This document shows, piece by piece, positions 62,501 through 64,000 of a stretch of DNA of 64,000 bases. The translations under genes were made by a program, and so were the position numbers. Below the pieces are notes generated by a model, which was not told the DNA's origin, searched no databases, and was given only the letters and a program-made list of their open reading frames with translations. Source of the DNA: Emergomyces orientalis (taxonomy: Eukaryota; Ascomycota; Eurotiomycetes; Onygenales; Ajellomycetaceae); NCBI GenBank assembly GCA_002110485.1, contig MOWL01000068.1, positions 1,054,001 through 1,118,000 on the forward strand. The letters run 5' to 3'. Position 1 is the first letter of the stretch, and the number at the start of each line of letters is the position of its first letter.

Positions 62501-64000
62501 CTGATATGAGACATTAGGTTTACTTTTTGGCTCGTTGATCATGGAGAGACAGGGAAATAGCCAACCGGAAAATCAGAGAAAACGAAGAAGGAGAAAATAC
62601 ACCACCAATCGAAGTGTAGAGTACTAGGAAAAAACCTCCGTTAGAAAGTTAAATAAACTGGATATCGGATGATTTACGGCGACTACACGCCCAGCCCGAA
62701 CTGAATTCAAGTTTTGCGGGGTTTCAATTCATGATCTGTGCCCTATCCACACCTTGACATAAATAATGATAACAACCCAAGGTAAGCTGGACTATAGGAA
62801 CCATTAGTTCTTAGACTAGAGAAGAGAAGTCCGTACCTGAGAGTTTCCTCGGGGGTTGAAGACCTCATGGAATTCATCACGATGTGGCGTAGTTGTTGAA
62901 ACCAAGAGAATAAGTCTGGTGGCTGGCTTGTGAACCATTATTGGTCGCGGGCTGGTCGAGGGGTCCGTTTTGTGCAATGATGTGCACGAAAGATCTAAGG
63001 ATAGCGTCAACTCAACCGAAAGTCAACCAACATCTAACATAGCACAGTTGTGTGTCATGGAAGGTAGTATGTAGGTGAATAGATTAGAGGCCTCTCTAAC
63101 GTCGACAACCCTTTCTTTTTTCACCTTAAAAATAAAAAAGAATCAGTCATAACATTTGCATCGGCCTTAATGTTTGCTTTTTGTTTGCATTTTCTTTTTC
63201 CCCCGTCACGTAGATCTCGACGTGTGGAAATCATGAAATAATAGCCGATCTGTCAACCTGTCATGTCACTTGTTTCTTTTCTTCTTTTGACCCTGCAGGG
63301 CTAATATCAGAGAACGTGATCGATATGGACCAAACGGATAAAATGGAGGAACAACAGAAGCAAGCGGCCAGCGGCCACTGGAGCCCAGTGGTTCATATAA
63401 CCTTGCCTGTACGTTTATTCCGCCAATGTGCTGCATGTACGAACCTGTCTAACAGGTTCGAACTACTCCGATCGCAAGCGCATATACACATACCAGCCGT
63501 AATTTCCAATAGGGTAGATTCACACATAGGAAGGATGACTGAGTTTCATTCCATACGAATCGGCCAGGCTAGAATAATCGTGTCAGAAAGACTCAACTGG
63601 GTAGTTAATCTCGAATACTAGTGGTCCCCAATGAGGAGTGGCAGAGCGTTGAGAACTTTAAAAGTGTCATAAGTACAAAACCTGCTTCCTTAAGGCTCGA
63701 GACACAACAGATCATGTGCATAGATGAACATCGAACACTGCCAATACAGGTTAGGTGCAGTATGATATGTTCCCAATTGATATTCCGGTTAACTAGAGAT
63801 GTACTACTGAATAGGTGAGAGGCGCATTTAGTGAGCTATTGACTCGAAACGTAGGATAGCTGTACGGAGTAGTCAGTGCTTCGTTGGTATATATGGAAGG
63901 GTTCCTCATCGAGATATACGTATGCGTAAGTTACCTTGATGCGCCGTATATATATGTCAGTGTAGACGCACGGTACATACTTACATACATAATGTCATAT
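59598..64000. other. 4.4-kb stretch without a supported gene at the window end
   Basis: The promoter, and possibly 5' exons, of the HMG-box gene should lie in its first part. The short ORFs (for example 60022, 61848, 63316 on plus and 61409, 63010 on minus) carry no recognisable motif. TACGGAGTA occurs at 63863-63871. The region has mixed composition, with an AAAT-rich stretch near 61690-61715. A gene beginning beyond base 64000 may extend into it. Confidence 0.4.

Overview
The window is nuclear DNA of a filamentous ascomycete, most likely a Eurotiomycete of the order Onygenales (Ajellomycetaceae-like). The evidence is intron-rich genes with short introns (about 55-215 nt, GT-AG), intergenic gaps of 0.4-1.5 kb, and a full set of ascomycete-type orthologues. 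I rebuilt 22 protein-coding genes by joining exons by hand, with splice phases checked at each junction. I found no rRNA, tRNA, CRISPR array or intact transposon. Family names come from recognised motifs and remembered family features, not from a database search.

Layout. 1-10 kb: GT34 mannosyltransferase-like (-), mitochondrial bL28m (-), RVB1 AAA+ ATPase (+), FAD-dependent amine-oxidase-like membrane protein (-), VTI1 SNARE (+), DSC3 ubiquitin-ligase subunit (-). 10-20 kb: ISA1 Fe-S assembly (-), ARMH3/DUF1741 armadillo protein (+), EAF3 chromodomain/MRG protein (-), CNL2/NKP2 kinetochore protein (+), an unrecognised 199-residue protein (-). 20-32 kb: CTF8 (+), 4-hydroxyphenylpyruvate dioxygenase (+), GYP5-like TBC Rab-GAP (-), BET4 Rab prenyltransferase alpha subunit (-). 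32-41 kb: AMA1-like APC/C activator (+), UTP5 ribosome-biogenesis factor (-), a phospholipase/carboxylesterase (+). 41-50 kb: a 4.4-kb gene-free stretch, then BDF1 double-bromodomain protein (+) and a VSB1/YGR125W-like SLC26-STAS-cNMP transporter (-). 50-64 kb: PSF1 GINS subunit (-), an HMG-box transcription factor (-), and about 4.4 kb with no gene I can support.

This is an ordinary housekeeping segment: replication and chromosome segregation (PSF1, CTF8, CNL2, AMA1), chromatin (RVB1, EAF3, BDF1, HMG factor), vesicle traffic (VTI1, GYP5-like, BET4), ribosome production (UTP5, bL28m), and organelle or membrane functions. Genes alternate between strands, so most gaps are shared divergent promoters or convergent 3' ends. 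I see no biosynthetic cluster and no defence-like system.

The more unusual signals are two CpG-depleted gene-free islands (about 20.9-21.4 kb and 53.5-54.2 kb) that look like decayed repeats, two 9-mers recurring only in gene-free DNA, very small exons (9 and 22 nt), three stop-free introns of 3n length, and sequence departures in the GT34, RVB1 and HPPD proteins.
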